Assembly (NCBI GenBank): GCA_964544155.1
Contig: CAZJAH010000050.1
Coordinates: forward strand, 1 to 18,117
Reading direction: 5' to 3'
DNA: 18,117 nucleotides
From: CAZJAH01 sp964544155
GTDB lineage: Bacteria; Bacteroidota; Ignavibacteria; Kapaibacteriales; UBA2268
A model generated the notes under the pieces. The model saw only the letters and a program-made list of their open reading frames with translations, searched no databases and was not told the DNA's origin. Shown in pieces: positions 8,148 through 16,333 of the stretch (positions within the stretch are counted from its first letter, which is position 1; every line of letters begins with the position of its first letter). A program made the translations under genes and the position numbers.

Positions 8148-8807
8148 ATGCAGTCATATTTACAATCTAATAATATGAAAAAAATATCCGAAAAAACAAT
8201 TAATCGTCTTATAACGTACCGTCAGATATTAAACCGGTTGATTTATGACGGTGTGGAAAGCATTTTTTCGCATAAACTCGCTGAACTGAGCGGCAATACT
8301 CCCGCCCAGGTAAGGCGCGACCTAATGGTGGTAGGTTATAACGGCACTCCTGTTAAAGGCTACCGTGTCGATGAACTCGAAAAAAGTATAGGGTACTTTA
8401 TAGATGACCCCGAAGGCCAGAAAATCGCGATAATCGGCCTTGGGAACCTCGGTACATCACTGCTTAATTATTGCTACTGGCGTTATCCCAATATTTCACT
8501 TCTTGTTGCTTTTGACAAGGATAAAGACAAAATCCGTGAGGACATTTATGATTGCCACATTTATCATATAAATCTTCTGGAACAGGTAGTTAAAGAAGAA
8601 GAGATTACTTTGGCAATTCTGTCTGTACCTCCCGCCGAAGCCCAGTCTATTGCCGACAGGCTCGTTAACGCAGGAATTAAGGGAATAATCAACTACTCAT
8701 CACTTCATTTGAACGTTCCCGGTCATATTTCCTACGAAGAATATGATATGCTGTCTTCGGTTCAAAAAATCGGTTATTTAACCAGAAATAAATTAAATTT
8801 AGATTAA
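8148..8807 (+). CDS. rex: redox-sensing transcriptional repressor Rex
   Basis: Rex proteins are dimeric repressors that leave DNA when NADH replaces NAD+, coupling gene expression to the redox state. The 219 residues show the N-terminal winged-helix domain (about 15-80; RLITYRQILNRL, then LAELSGNTPAQVRRDL and a VKGY-VDEL wing) and a Rossmann domain with GLGNLG (97-102), a VAFDKDKDKI nucleotide-binding strand, ILSVPPAEAQ and AGIKGIINY. The usual NFAPV is replaced by NYSSL. The frame opens at ATG 8148, but alignment to known Rex N-termini favours Met10 (8175, MKKISEKTINRL). Neither start has a clear Shine-Dalgarno. It lies alone between the two giant receptors, and a candidate Rex operator lies 66 bp after its stop. 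Confidence 0.88.
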   Translation: MQSYLQSNNMKKISEKTINRLITYRQILNRLIYDGVESIFSHKLAELSGNTPAQVRRDLMVVGYNGTPVKGYRVDELEKSIGYFIDDPEGQKIAIIGLGNLGTSLLNYCYWRYPNISLLVAFDKDKDKIREDIYDCHIYHINLLEQVVKEEEITLAILSVPPAEAQSIADRLVNAGIKGIINYSSLHLNVPGHISYEEYDMLSSVQKIGYLTRNKLNLD

Positions 8808-8872
8808 AAATATCTTTTTGATGATATAGGGCTCAACTTTTTTTCATTATTACCGATAAGAAAAATAATAAT

Positions 8873-8890
8873 TTGTTATTTATTTCACAT
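8873..8890. promoter_or_regulatory. candidate Rex operator
   Basis: The 18-mer TTGTTATTTATTTCACAT agrees with a Rex-type palindrome (TTGTGAA-N4-TTCACAA) at 11 of its 14 specified positions. It ends 4 nt before the small ORF that precedes receptor 2 and lies 66-83 bp after rex. The region is AT-rich, so this is only a candidate. Confidence 0.3.
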
Positions 8891-8894
8891 CGGG

Positions 8895-9218
8895 ATGTTT
8901 TATATGAAAAGAGGAGTCAAAATAAGCCACTACCCCATACTCTTGGGAATGCTTATCCCTGTGGCGTATTTTTTCTCTATTCAAACGCTCAAGAACTTAA
9001 ATAAAGACAACATCAGGCATACCTTTCAAAGCAGCCAGGCTATAAATAACACTTTAAAATCAATTATTCCTGATATTTTTTATCCCGGCGAGAAAAAGAA
9101 ACTCCGGCAATGGCTCACTTATAAAGATGTAATAAAATATCAATATAAATTAATTCAGATAGCCCATTCTGAAATAATTGGATTAAACGATAATGTTGTT
9201 GTTCGAATATATAAATAG
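8895..9218 (+). CDS. small predicted membrane protein, unknown function
   Basis: A 107-residue open frame with no family I recognise. Residues about 12-30 (YPILLGMLIPVAYFFSI) form one hydrophobic helix followed by a basic stretch. The rest is polar and could be cytoplasmic or periplasmic. Met1 (8895) or Met4 (8904, MKRGVKI) could be the start; the Shine-Dalgarno is weak. It is not a shadow of another gene, because no other frame is coding here. It ends 29 bp before receptor 2, so the two are probably co-transcribed. It may be a genuine accessory protein or a chance AT-rich frame. Confidence 0.45.
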   Translation: MFYMKRGVKISHYPILLGMLIPVAYFFSIQTLKNLNKDNIRHTFQSSQAINNTLKSIIPDIFYPGEKKKLRQWLTYKDVIKYQYKLIQIAHSEIIGLNDNVVVRIYK

Positions 9219-9247
9219 TTTTTGATTAACTTTTGCAGGAGGCAAAC

Positions 9248-12200
9248 ATGGGGAATTTTTTATCAAATATGAAAATATCTACCCGCCTTTATTTGTTTAT
9301 AGGCGGAGTGGTTTTGCTTGCTTTTATAGCTTTCGGATTATATCTGAACGGTTATATTAGCGAAACACTCGATGAGACTTATAACGAGTCAATCACTGAA
9401 TATCTGAATGATTACACAAAAATGATCAATCTGGAAGTTACTTCCAAGCAGGAGCAGGTAGAATTATCCGTTAATCTGGCTGAAGTATATCTAAATTCTC
9501 TGGGAAATATACGCGTACTAGATGAAACAGTTAACGTAGGCGGAAAGGAAGTCCAAAAATGGGAGATAAACGGGGTACAGGTTCAGAAAAACTATAGTAT
9601 AGTTGATAAATATACTGACATGGGCATCGATCTGAGTTCGATCTTCCAAAAAACAGATAACGGTTATGTAAGGATCAGCACAAGTGTAGTCGACGAAAAC
9701 AGCAACCGTGCCATTGGCAGCGTTATCCCGAATGACAGCCCGATTGCTTTGGAAATAGACCGCGGCAACAGTTACATAGGCCGAAGCTTTGTATTAGGTA
9801 CATGGTTGATCGGAGCTTATAAACCGATCATGATCAACGGCAAAGTGGCCGGAATAATTGCCGTTGCCGTGCCTGAGATCAATTACTCTTCATTGAGTGA
9901 ATATTTTGCCGAAAAGAATTATTTCGGTTCAGGATATCCATACATTGTGGATGCTAACGGCATTTTAACGGCACATCCTCAATCTGTGGGAACCAGTCTT
10001 GCCGACAGAGATTTCTTTAAAGAAATTAAAGAACAGAAAAACGGCACAGTAACTTATGACTGGGAAGGACGCGAGAAAACTCAGTATTTCAAATATATCG
10101 ATGCTATAGATAGTTATGCTACAGTAGGCTGGTACACAGAGGATTACGAGCAGATATTCACCGCGTTGCAGATGATAATTGCCATAGCCGCGCTAATAGC
10201 AATGTTGGCAATATTTTTTGTTCTGTTCCTTATTGTCAGGCCGATAGTAGCAAGCATTAAGTCAGCAGTAGGCGCAGCGGATTCCATATCCAAAGGGAAT
10301 ATCGACGTTGACCTTAAAACAAATAAGAAAGACGAAACCGGTATGCTTCTTAATTCTATGGAAGCCATGGCTGTAAATCTTAAAGGCCTTGTGAATGAAT
10401 TCGATAAAGCCGCTAATGCTGCCGTCGAAGGCAAGCTGGATAGCCGGGCCGATGAATCGGCTTTCGAAGGTGAATACAGAAACATCATGGCGGGATTCAA
10501 TCACACTCTCGATGCAGTTATCTCCCCTCTTAATGTCACCGCCGAATATGTGGACAGAATTTCAAAGGGAGATATACCTCCGAAAATTACCGATGAATAC
10601 AAAGGTGATTTCAATGAGATCAAGAACAATCTAAATCTTTGCATTGATGCGATCAACAATCTTGTCAATGATTCTAAAGTTCTTACGGGAGCCGCGGCTC
10701 AGGGTAAGTTGGATGTACGGGCCGACGCGTCCAAACATTATGGCGATTTCAGAGAAATAGTGGATGGCGTAAACAGTACTTTAGATAATGTTATAGGGCC
10801 GCTTAATGTTGCCGCCGAATATGTGGACAGAATTTCAAAAGGCGATATACCGCCTAAAATTACCGATGAATACAAGGGCGATTTCAATGAAATTAAAAAT
10901 AACCTTAACCAGTGTATTGACGCTGTAAACAGCCTGATCGAGGATTCAAAAATGCTCACCAAAGCAGCCGCCGAGGGCAAGCTTGATACAAGAGCCGACG
11001 CCTCGAAGCATTTTGGTGATTTCAGGGCGATTGTAGAAGGTGTAAACGGGACGCTCGATAATGTGATCGGCCCGCTTAACGTAGCCGCTGAATACGTTGA
11101 CAGAATTTCCAAAGGCGACATTCCGCCTCGTATCACAGATGAATACAAAGGCGATTTTAACGAAATAAAAAATAACATCAATCTCTGTATAGATTCAATT
11201 AACGAACTGGTAAAAGATACTTTGGCAATGGTTAGTGCCTCGGGAGAAGCCAAATTGAGGTTCAGGGCAAATCCTGATAAACACCAGGGTGATTTCAGAA
11301 GAATTATAGGCGGATTCAATAATACGCTAGATAAGATTACAAACCTTCTGGATAACATTAAAGCACCCATCATGGGAATTGATTCCGATTACAATATCAA
11401 ATTCCTGAATAACGGCGGCGCTTCACTGGGAGGAAAGAAAGGCTATGAGCTTGAAGGAATGAAGTGCTATGACTTATTCAACACATCTGATTGCAATACA
11501 GAAAAATGCGCATGTAACAAAGCTATGCTGACAAAATCCGCTGCTGAATCTGAAACTGACGCCCATCCGGCCGGATTGGATTTAGAAATAAGTTACTCCG
11601 GTTTCCCGATAATGGATGAAAAAGATGAAGTAATTGGCGCCTTCGAAATTGTTATGGACCAGACGGCCGTCAAGAACGCGGCTGCCAGAATAGAAAAGGT
11701 AGCAAATTATCAAGCTGTAGAGACCGATAAAATAGTCTCCGGCCTTGAACAGCTTGCAAAGGGTAATTTTGATGTAAGCTTTGATATCGAAGATGCAGAC
11801 AAAGATACTCAACAAGCTTATAACACCCTGAAAAGAATTGTGAGCTCAATAAGTGAATTTACAGGTGCGGTTTTCAGATTAAAAGATGACGTCACAATGC
11901 TCTCGCGGTCAGCCATTGAAGGGCAGCTCCAGACAAGAGCTCAATTAGAAAAACACTTGGGAGATTTTGCCGATATAGTTAAAGGTCTGAATAATACTCT
12001 CGACGCGATCATACATCCGCTTAATGACGCGTCACAGGCTCTTGAAATCATGTCCTCAGGTGATCTGAGCTGCAAAATGCAGGGCCAATACAAAGGCGAC
12101 CTGGCCAAATTACGAGAGAGCATCAATAAGCTATGCTATTCATTAGGAAGCCTTATCAGCAAAGTAAGTGTCTCGGTAGAGCAGGTTGCAGCTGCTTCAG

Positions 12201-13075
12201 CGCAGATATCCCAAACAGCTGAAAGCCTCGCGGCGGCATCCCAGGAACAAAGCGCCCAGGCTGATGAAGTAGCTTCTGCAGTAGAGCAGATGTCAAGAAC
12301 AGTTACCGATAATGCCATGAGTGCCGGCAAAACAGCCCAAATGGCCGAAAATAACGGCTCTATCGCCAAAGAAGGCGGCATAGTCGTTAAGCAGACTGTT
12401 ACAAAAATGAAAGATATAGCCGAGGTAGTGAAAAACTCAGCCTCAAGTATCAGCAAGCTTGGTGAATCGAGCAAGCATATTGGTGAGATCATTTCGGTTA
12501 TCGATGATATAGCCGACCAGACTAACCTGCTTGCTCTTAATGCCGCCATCGAAGCCGCGAGAGCCGGTGAACAGGGCCGCGGTTTCGCCGTTGTGGCAGA
12601 CGAAGTCAGAAAGCTCGCAGAACGTACTACTGAAGCAACCAAGCAGATTGCCGATATGATAAAAGGCATACAGAAGGAAACAGCCGAAGCCGTTGTCGTA
12701 ATGAATAAAGGTACCGAGGAAGTGAACAGCGGTATAGAGCTTGCCGATAAAGCAGGAGCTTCCCTGGATGAAATAATGAGCAGCACAAGCGAACTCATGG
12801 AGATGATAAGCAGCATAGCTGCTGCGAGTGAGGAACAATCTGCCACAAGCGAGCAGATATCCAAGAATGTCGTATCTATCTCTAAGGTAACAGCAGAGTC
12901 AGCTCAAAGAATTGAGGAGGTTGCCCTGGCAGCAGACGAATTAAGAAATCTTACAGAAAACCTTACAAATATGGTGGCTCAGTTCAAGGTAGATGAATAT
13001 GATGAAACAGCTAATTATTCATCCCTGGAATTTAAAGGAAACGGTAAGCACCTGCCGGAGCATGTAAACCGCTAA
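9248..13075 (+). CDS. Cache/PAS methyl-accepting chemotaxis protein with 11 HAMP units (receptor 2)
   Basis: A chemoreceptor of about 1275 residues. The start is ATG 9248, preceded at 5 nt by a perfect AGGAGG (9237-9242); an upstream in-frame TTG at 9233 is unlikely. Order: TM1 (about 14-36); a periplasmic Cache_3-Cache_2-like sensor (about 40-305; DNGYVRISTSV, YIGRSFVLGTW, YPYIVDANG); TM2 (about 306-331); eight HAMP units (connector Gly at 350, 395, 441, 486, 532, 577, 623, 666); a PAS-like domain (about 695-807); three more HAMPs (839, 892, 938); and an MA signalling domain (about 965-1250) whose tip matches receptor 1. The PAS segment holds Cys740, Cys749, Cys754 and Cys756 in CYDLFNTSDCNTEKCAC. 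Cache domains usually bind small organic ligands. The cysteine cluster suggests a metal, cluster or redox role, which is inference. No CheR-tethering pentapeptide ends the protein. Confidence 0.93.
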   Translation: MGNFLSNMKISTRLYLFIGGVVLLAFIAFGLYLNGYISETLDETYNESITEYLNDYTKMINLEVTSKQEQVELSVNLAEVYLNSLGNIRVLDETVNVGGKEVQKWEINGVQVQKNYSIVDKYTDMGIDLSSIFQKTDNGYVRISTSVVDENSNRAIGSVIPNDSPIALEIDRGNSYIGRSFVLGTWLIGAYKPIMINGKVAGIIAVAVPEINYSSLSEYFAEKNYFGSGYPYIVDANGILTAHPQSVGTSLADRDFFKEIKEQKNGTVTYDWEGREKTQYFKYIDAIDSYATVGWYTEDYEQIFTALQMIIAIAALIAMLAIFFVLFLIVRPIVASIKSAVGAADSISKGNIDVDLKTNKKDETGMLLNSMEAMAVNLKGLVNEFDKAANAAVEGKLDSRADESAFEGEYRNIMAGFNHTLDAVISPLNVTAEYVDRISKGDIPPKITDEYKGDFNEIKNNLNLCIDAINNLVNDSKVLTGAAAQGKLDVRADASKHYGDFREIVDGVNSTLDNVIGPLNVAAEYVDRISKGDIPPKITDEYKGDFNEIKNNLNQCIDAVNSLIEDSKMLTKAAAEGKLDTRADASKHFGDFRAIVEGVNGTLDNVIGPLNVAAEYVDRISKGDIPPRITDEYKGDFNEIKNNINLCIDSINELVKDTLAMVSASGEAKLRFRANPDKHQGDFRRIIGGFNNTLDKITNLLDNIKAPIMGIDSDYNIKFLNNGGASLGGKKGYELEGMKCYDLFNTSDCNTEKCACNKAMLTKSAAESETDAHPAGLDLEISYSGFPIMDEKDEVIGAFEIVMDQTAVKNAAARIEKVANYQAVETDKIVSGLEQLAKGNFDVSFDIEDADKDTQQAYNTLKRIVSSISEFTGAVFRLKDDVTMLSRSAIEGQLQTRAQLEKHLGDFADIVKGLNNTLDAIIHPLNDASQALEIMSSGDLSCKMQGQYKGDLAKLRESINKLCYSLGSLISKVSVSVEQVAAASAQISQTAESLAAASQEQSAQADEVASAVEQMSRTVTDNAMSAGKTAQMAENNGSIAKEGGIVVKQTVTKMKDIAEVVKNSASSISKLGESSKHIGEIISVIDDIADQTNLLALNAAIEAARAGEQGRGFAVVADEVRKLAERTTEATKQIADMIKGIQKETAEAVVVMNKGTEEVNSGIELADKAGASLDEIMSSTSELMEMISSIAAASEEQSATSEQISKNVVSISKVTAESAQRIEEVALAADELRNLTENLTNMVAQFKVDEYDETANYSSLEFKGNGKHLPEHVNR
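10400..11218 (+). repeat. three tandem 273-bp repeats inside receptor 2
   Basis: Three in-frame copies (10400-10672, 10673-10945, 10946-11218) each encode 91 residues, i.e. two HAMP units: GKLD-RAD with NVIGPLNVAAEYVDRIS, then KGDIPPKITDEYKGDFNEIK. 91 residues equal 13 heptads. Copies 2 and 3 are the closest pair, both having ASKH-GDF where copy 1 has ESAFEGEY, so they are probably the younger duplication. Confidence 0.85.
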
Positions 13076-13137
13076 CTTTGAATTTGGAAACAATGATTAA
13101 TTCCCCTGAATAAGAAATAACATGGGGGCAAAAAATG

Positions 13138-13168
13138 AAGGGGCAGTTGTTATCAGCTGCCCCTTTTT
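13138..13168 (+). terminator. intrinsic terminator after receptor 2
   Basis: Perfect 9-bp stem AAGGGGCAG (13138-13146) / CTGCCCCTT (13157-13165) with a 10-nt loop, running into TTTTT. An A-run on the left (about 13130-13135) could let it also serve the convergent porin gene, which ends at 13185. Confidence 0.85.
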
Positions 13169-13184
13169 CAATTTTATAGACCTA

Positions 13185-14453
13185 TTAAATATTAAAAAAT
13201 GTTCTCAGGTATGACATAAAGCCTAAGTCCTCCCTAACAGTATCTCCCGGAAGTTCATAAAATTTCTTCATGAGTTCTCCCTGGAAAAACACACCTCCTC
13301 CCCATTCCACAAATACTCCCCTCGTCACATTATAGCGGAGTACGAGATCAATCTCCTGGCCATAGGCACTTTCTCCGGAAGCGCTTTCCTGGTTTGACAT
13401 AAAGTAATGGAAGTTGGCCATGAACATCCAGTCAGTCTTTTTGCCGCCAAATGTTAATCCGGCATAATAGTCATTTACGCCGAGGCCGTTATAAAGGCCC
13501 CTGGCAGCGGTGAAATAATCCATATTACCGAAAAATCTGTGCTTTGCGGCAATATAGTTATCAAAAGTATTATTCTCTTCCAACAGGTCGTCAGGGGCAG
13601 TTCCCGAATGCCAGTCTGTACCGGCATGTACTTTAACAGGCTCGAATTGATACGCAAGCTTGAAAGATGCCAGATAAGCTGCTACATCCATATCATCTCT
13701 GGTTCCTATCTGGTATCCGAAATCTAGGTCAGTACTTAATTTTCCGTATCTTCCATAATAAGAAGTACCGAAAGTAGTCTGGTCAATCAGCGCTTCACCT
13801 GATTCCCCCACCTCCGAATTGCTTTCTCTGAAAGCAAATAAATTTAGCTCGCTTTTATCACTAATCATGCTCTTACCCCATAAACCGAAAATTTCATACC
13901 CGTCGTAATCTTCGGCGGGATAAGGATAATCACCGGGCCTGGCGTTAAGCTTGTATTCATGGGAATTTGTATGGGTAGTATAAAATAAGTCAATGCTGAA
14001 ATTATCAGGATTATATGATGCTCTTGCGCCATCAAATGTCCGTTCATGATAATTCCAGGGGCTTGTGTGTATGAACCTGCCGTTGCCGTATGCCATTTGG
14101 AATCTTCCGGCCTGTAATGAAAGCGGCTCATCAAAGATATTACTATATTTCACATATCCTTCGATCAAACCGGTATTACCGTAATGATCCATTACACTTG
14201 CGTTCTCTCCCCAAATCCTTGAATCCTGGATCTTCATAACAAAAGAAAAATGCTCGTTCACGATTTTTTCAACGCCTACGCGAAGTTTCGAGCTGGTCCA
14301 TGTCTGGGCATAAGTATCATTTGAAAAATCTCTCCCGTCCATATACGGGATAAGCTGGCCGTAGCCATTCAAGCTCCAACCATTGCCAAGCTCTTCTGAA
14401 TAAGTTTTAAAAGAAAAAATAACCATCAAAGAAAAAATCAATAACTTTTTCAT
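13185..14453 (-). CDS. outer-membrane porin, alginate-export (AlgE)-like
   Basis: A 422-residue beta-barrel protein with a signal peptide (MKKLLIFSLMVIFSFKTYSEE). I set the start at 14453 because AGGAG lies 5 nt upstream and the signal peptide begins there; an upstream in-frame ATG at 14486 has neither. Alternating aromatic/polar strands (LSLQAGRFQMAYGNGRF, GARASYNPDNFSIDLFYT, YNVTRGVFVEWGGGVFF) and the late Gly-rich barrel segment resemble the alginate_exp family, whose members form outer-membrane channels for anionic polysaccharides or other solutes. The substrate here is unknown, and no alginate synthesis genes are nearby. It ends in F-N-I with a near-terminal aromatic, as in many barrels. 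Convergent with receptor 2, divergent from the cytosine deaminase. Confidence 0.7.
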   Translation of the reverse strand: MKKLLIFSLMVIFSFKTYSEELGNGWSLNGYGQLIPYMDGRDFSNDTYAQTWTSSKLRVGVEKIVNEHFSFVMKIQDSRIWGENASVMDHYGNTGLIEGYVKYSNIFDEPLSLQAGRFQMAYGNGRFIHTSPWNYHERTFDGARASYNPDNFSIDLFYTTHTNSHEYKLNARPGDYPYPAEDYDGYEIFGLWGKSMISDKSELNLFAFRESNSEVGESGEALIDQTTFGTSYYGRYGKLSTDLDFGYQIGTRDDMDVAAYLASFKLAYQFEPVKVHAGTDWHSGTAPDDLLEENNTFDNYIAAKHRFFGNMDYFTAARGLYNGLGVNDYYAGLTFGGKKTDWMFMANFHYFMSNQESASGESAYGQEIDLVLRYNVTRGVFVEWGGGVFFQGELMKKFYELPGDTVREDLGFMSYLRTFFNI

Positions 14454-14574
14454 CCCGGCTCCTGCTAGAATTTTAAAAAATACCAAAATTATAATTACTT
14501 TTCAGCAATATAATGAAATTTTAATTTTAATTCATATTTTACGGTTATGAATTAATAAAATTTTAAGGAATACT

Positions 14575-15006
14575 ATGGAAGAATATTTAAAAGAAGCTAT
14601 CGCAGAGGCAAAGAAAGGATTAGAGGAAGGCGGTATACCCATCGGATCAGTTCTCATTAAAAACGGCATAATCATCGGAAAAGGCCACAACAGGCGCGTC
14701 CAGGACGATGACCCCATGACTCACGCCGAAATTGACGCTATGCGTAATGCCGGCAGGATAAGAGACTATTCTGAAATAACCATATACTCTACACTTATGC
14801 CCTGCTATATGTGCGCAGGAGCAATAGTGCAATTCGGCATTAAGAAAGTAGTCGCGGGAGAATCAGCTACTTTCGCCGGCGCCAGGGAATTTATGGAATC
14901 GCACGGAGTTGAAGTAATTGATCTCGATAATGAGGAATGTAAGCAAATGATGAACGATTTTATCAGCCGCAAACCTGAGGTCTGGTACGAAGATATTGGA
15001 GAATAA
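14575..15006 (+). CDS. cytosine deaminase, yeast FCY1 type
   Basis: A zinc-dependent CDA-superfamily deaminase of 143 residues. Zinc and catalytic residues are THAEID (His50, Glu52) and MPCYMC (Cys77, Cys80). Beyond the shared motifs it matches yeast cytosine deaminase through the whole chain: GGIPIG, KGHNRR (Asn39, equivalent to yeast Asn51), an AG-IRDY segment like the yeast CGRLE region, and above all the C-terminal W-x-EDIGE (Trp137, Asp140; yeast Trp152 and Asp155), which closes the cytosine pocket. This separates it from tRNA adenosine deaminase (TadA) and cytidine deaminase. Predicted reaction: cytosine to uracil (pyrimidine salvage). AAGGAA 4 nt upstream sets the start. It is monocistronic with its own terminator. 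Confidence 0.85.
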   Translation: MEEYLKEAIAEAKKGLEEGGIPIGSVLIKNGIIIGKGHNRRVQDDDPMTHAEIDAMRNAGRIRDYSEITIYSTLMPCYMCAGAIVQFGIKKVVAGESATFAGAREFMESHGVEVIDLDNEECKQMMNDFISRKPEVWYEDIGE

Positions 15007-15038
15007 AAAAAGGCGGTGAAAAATCGCCGCCCTTTTTT
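15005..15038. terminator. bidirectional intrinsic terminator
   Basis: Eight-bp stem GGCGGTGA (15012-15019) / TCGCCGCC (15024-15031), one G-U pair, AAAA loop, flanked by an A-run on the left and TTTTTT on the right. It can therefore terminate both the deaminase and the convergent porin gene ending at 15058. Confidence 0.85.
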
Positions 15039-15057
15039 AATAGCATCTTTATACACA

Positions 15058-16131
15058 TTAAAATAAACTAATGCCGAAGTTAAGCGCGGCTCCCATTCTT
15101 GAACTGGTTTGCTCATCCTCGTCATCAATGAACCACTCATAGTCATCATCCAATCCGATATATCTGCCTTCGAAGCGGATATAGCTGTTTTCGGTCGGGA
15201 GATATTCAATACCGGCAGTTGCTTCCATGCCGGTCACTTCACCGCCTAATATGCCGTCCTCATTATTAAATGATGAAAACCTTCCCGAAAAGTTTAGTTT
15301 TTCATTGATATGCACCCGTGCCTGAGCAGATATCCCCATATAGCTTCCTGCCGCAAACCCGCCATCATCCTCTGTGACTGCATCTTCCAGAGTCGCGAAG
15401 TCAATCTGTAGTTTAAGATCCACATTATCAATCGCGTTCGTTCCAACATTCAAATTATGGAACATTAAGGCGTTGTTTCCAGCCGGGGTCGGCTCATTAC
15501 CATATGTACCGGCCCAGGAGATTGCAAAAACTTCTTCATCAGCCACATAACCGAAAGCCCAGCCCAGGGTTTTGTTTTTGTTATTATCAACAAACTGAGT
15601 ATTAGAACCATTGAGTATACTTAATTGAGCGCTGACATTTTCATTGATATCATAAGTAGCTCTGATGCCCGCATGGAAAAAAGGCTCAAAATAAGTAACC
15701 ATAGAATGTGAGCTGAGGAAGTTATCTTTTGGCAAAAGCGCTTCTCCGCCGATATGAGTCAAAAAGAGTCCTGCGTCAATCCATAATCCATCAGCCAATT
15801 GATAACCCGCGAATGCCTGCTGCAACATGCTGTATTGCGCATCTCCAAAAGCCATCATAGGAAGGTCACCCGTTTGAAGTGTAAATATGCCTCGTACGTC
15901 ATCCCCTTCCATAGCGGCTGAAATTTGTGCGATATTTAAAGCAAAATCACCTGTTCTCTGGTTTACAACCGAAAAAAGCCTTTGAGACATTTCATTATCT
16001 AAAGCTACGCTATAGTCATTATCTGTGGCAATATAGCTGTCAATATAAGCGCTAACCTTAAATTCCTGCGATTGCAGCTGTACAGTAATAAACATAGCAA
16101 AAATTAAAGCCGGAACTAAACATTTTCTCAT
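15058..16131 (-). CDS. outer-membrane beta-barrel porin, BBP2/OmpL-like
   Basis: A 357-residue predicted outer-membrane protein. A signal peptide (MRKCLVPALIFAMFITVQLQSQ, cleavage probably before EFKVS) precedes beta strands typical of the BBP2 (OmpL-like) porin family: VSAYIDSYIATDND, the NQRTGDFALNIAQISAAMEG region, LWIDAGLFLTHIGGEAL, then MVTYFEPFFHAGIRATY, and a C-terminal Phe after LNFGISLF as usual for barrels inserted by BamA. Repeated acidic turns (EDDGG, LDDDYEW, DDEDEQ) may attract cations or bind Ca2+. Substrate unknown. Transcribed away from tRNA-Ser. The start at 16131 gives a proper signal peptide, but the Shine-Dalgarno is poor. Confidence 0.75.
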   Translation of the reverse strand: MRKCLVPALIFAMFITVQLQSQEFKVSAYIDSYIATDNDYSVALDNEMSQRLFSVVNQRTGDFALNIAQISAAMEGDDVRGIFTLQTGDLPMMAFGDAQYSMLQQAFAGYQLADGLWIDAGLFLTHIGGEALLPKDNFLSSHSMVTYFEPFFHAGIRATYDINENVSAQLSILNGSNTQFVDNNKNKTLGWAFGYVADEEVFAISWAGTYGNEPTPAGNNALMFHNLNVGTNAIDNVDLKLQIDFATLEDAVTEDDGGFAAGSYMGISAQARVHINEKLNFSGRFSSFNNEDGILGGEVTGMEATAGIEYLPTENSYIRFEGRYIGLDDDYEWFIDDEDEQTSSRMGAALNFGISLF

Positions 16132-16283
16132 AATTCAACCCAATAAATGATTAAACAAATAATTACTCCTACAAATAAAATGCCAATTTCTTAGTTACTA
16201 TTAATCATTTTGTCAATTCTAAAAGATTAATGTAAATGAAAATTGATTTGCAAAGCTATGGTTTTTTTTTGAAAAATAATATT

Positions 16284-16313
16284 TTGTTTTTTTTGAAATA
16301 ATCCCGATATTTG
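16284..16313 (+). promoter_or_regulatory. candidate promoter of tRNA-Ser
   Basis: TTG at 16284-16286, exactly 19 nt, then GATATTTG (16306-16313), one mismatch to TAnnTTTG. This is the spacing of the Bacteroidetes -33/-7 promoter and ends 20 bp before the tRNA. A T-rich run lies between. The position supports the call; the AT-rich background weakens it. Confidence 0.45.
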
Positions 16314-16333
16314 AAGTCCGAACATTGGCACAT

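Noticed and set aside
9233..9247. TTG start 15 bp upstream of the receptor 2 ATG
   Set aside because: The AGGAGG Shine-Dalgarno (9237-9242) would lie inside the coding region and is ideally spaced for ATG 9248.
5210..11218. DNA repeats in the receptors considered as CRISPR or mobile-element repeats
   Set aside because: They are in-frame, diverged at the DNA level and encode HAMP units; there are no spacers, transposase or terminal repeats.
14454..14486. Upstream ATG (14486) for the alginate-export-like porin
   Set aside because: It adds 11 residues ahead of a proper signal peptide and lacks a Shine-Dalgarno; ATG 14453 has AGGAG at good spacing.
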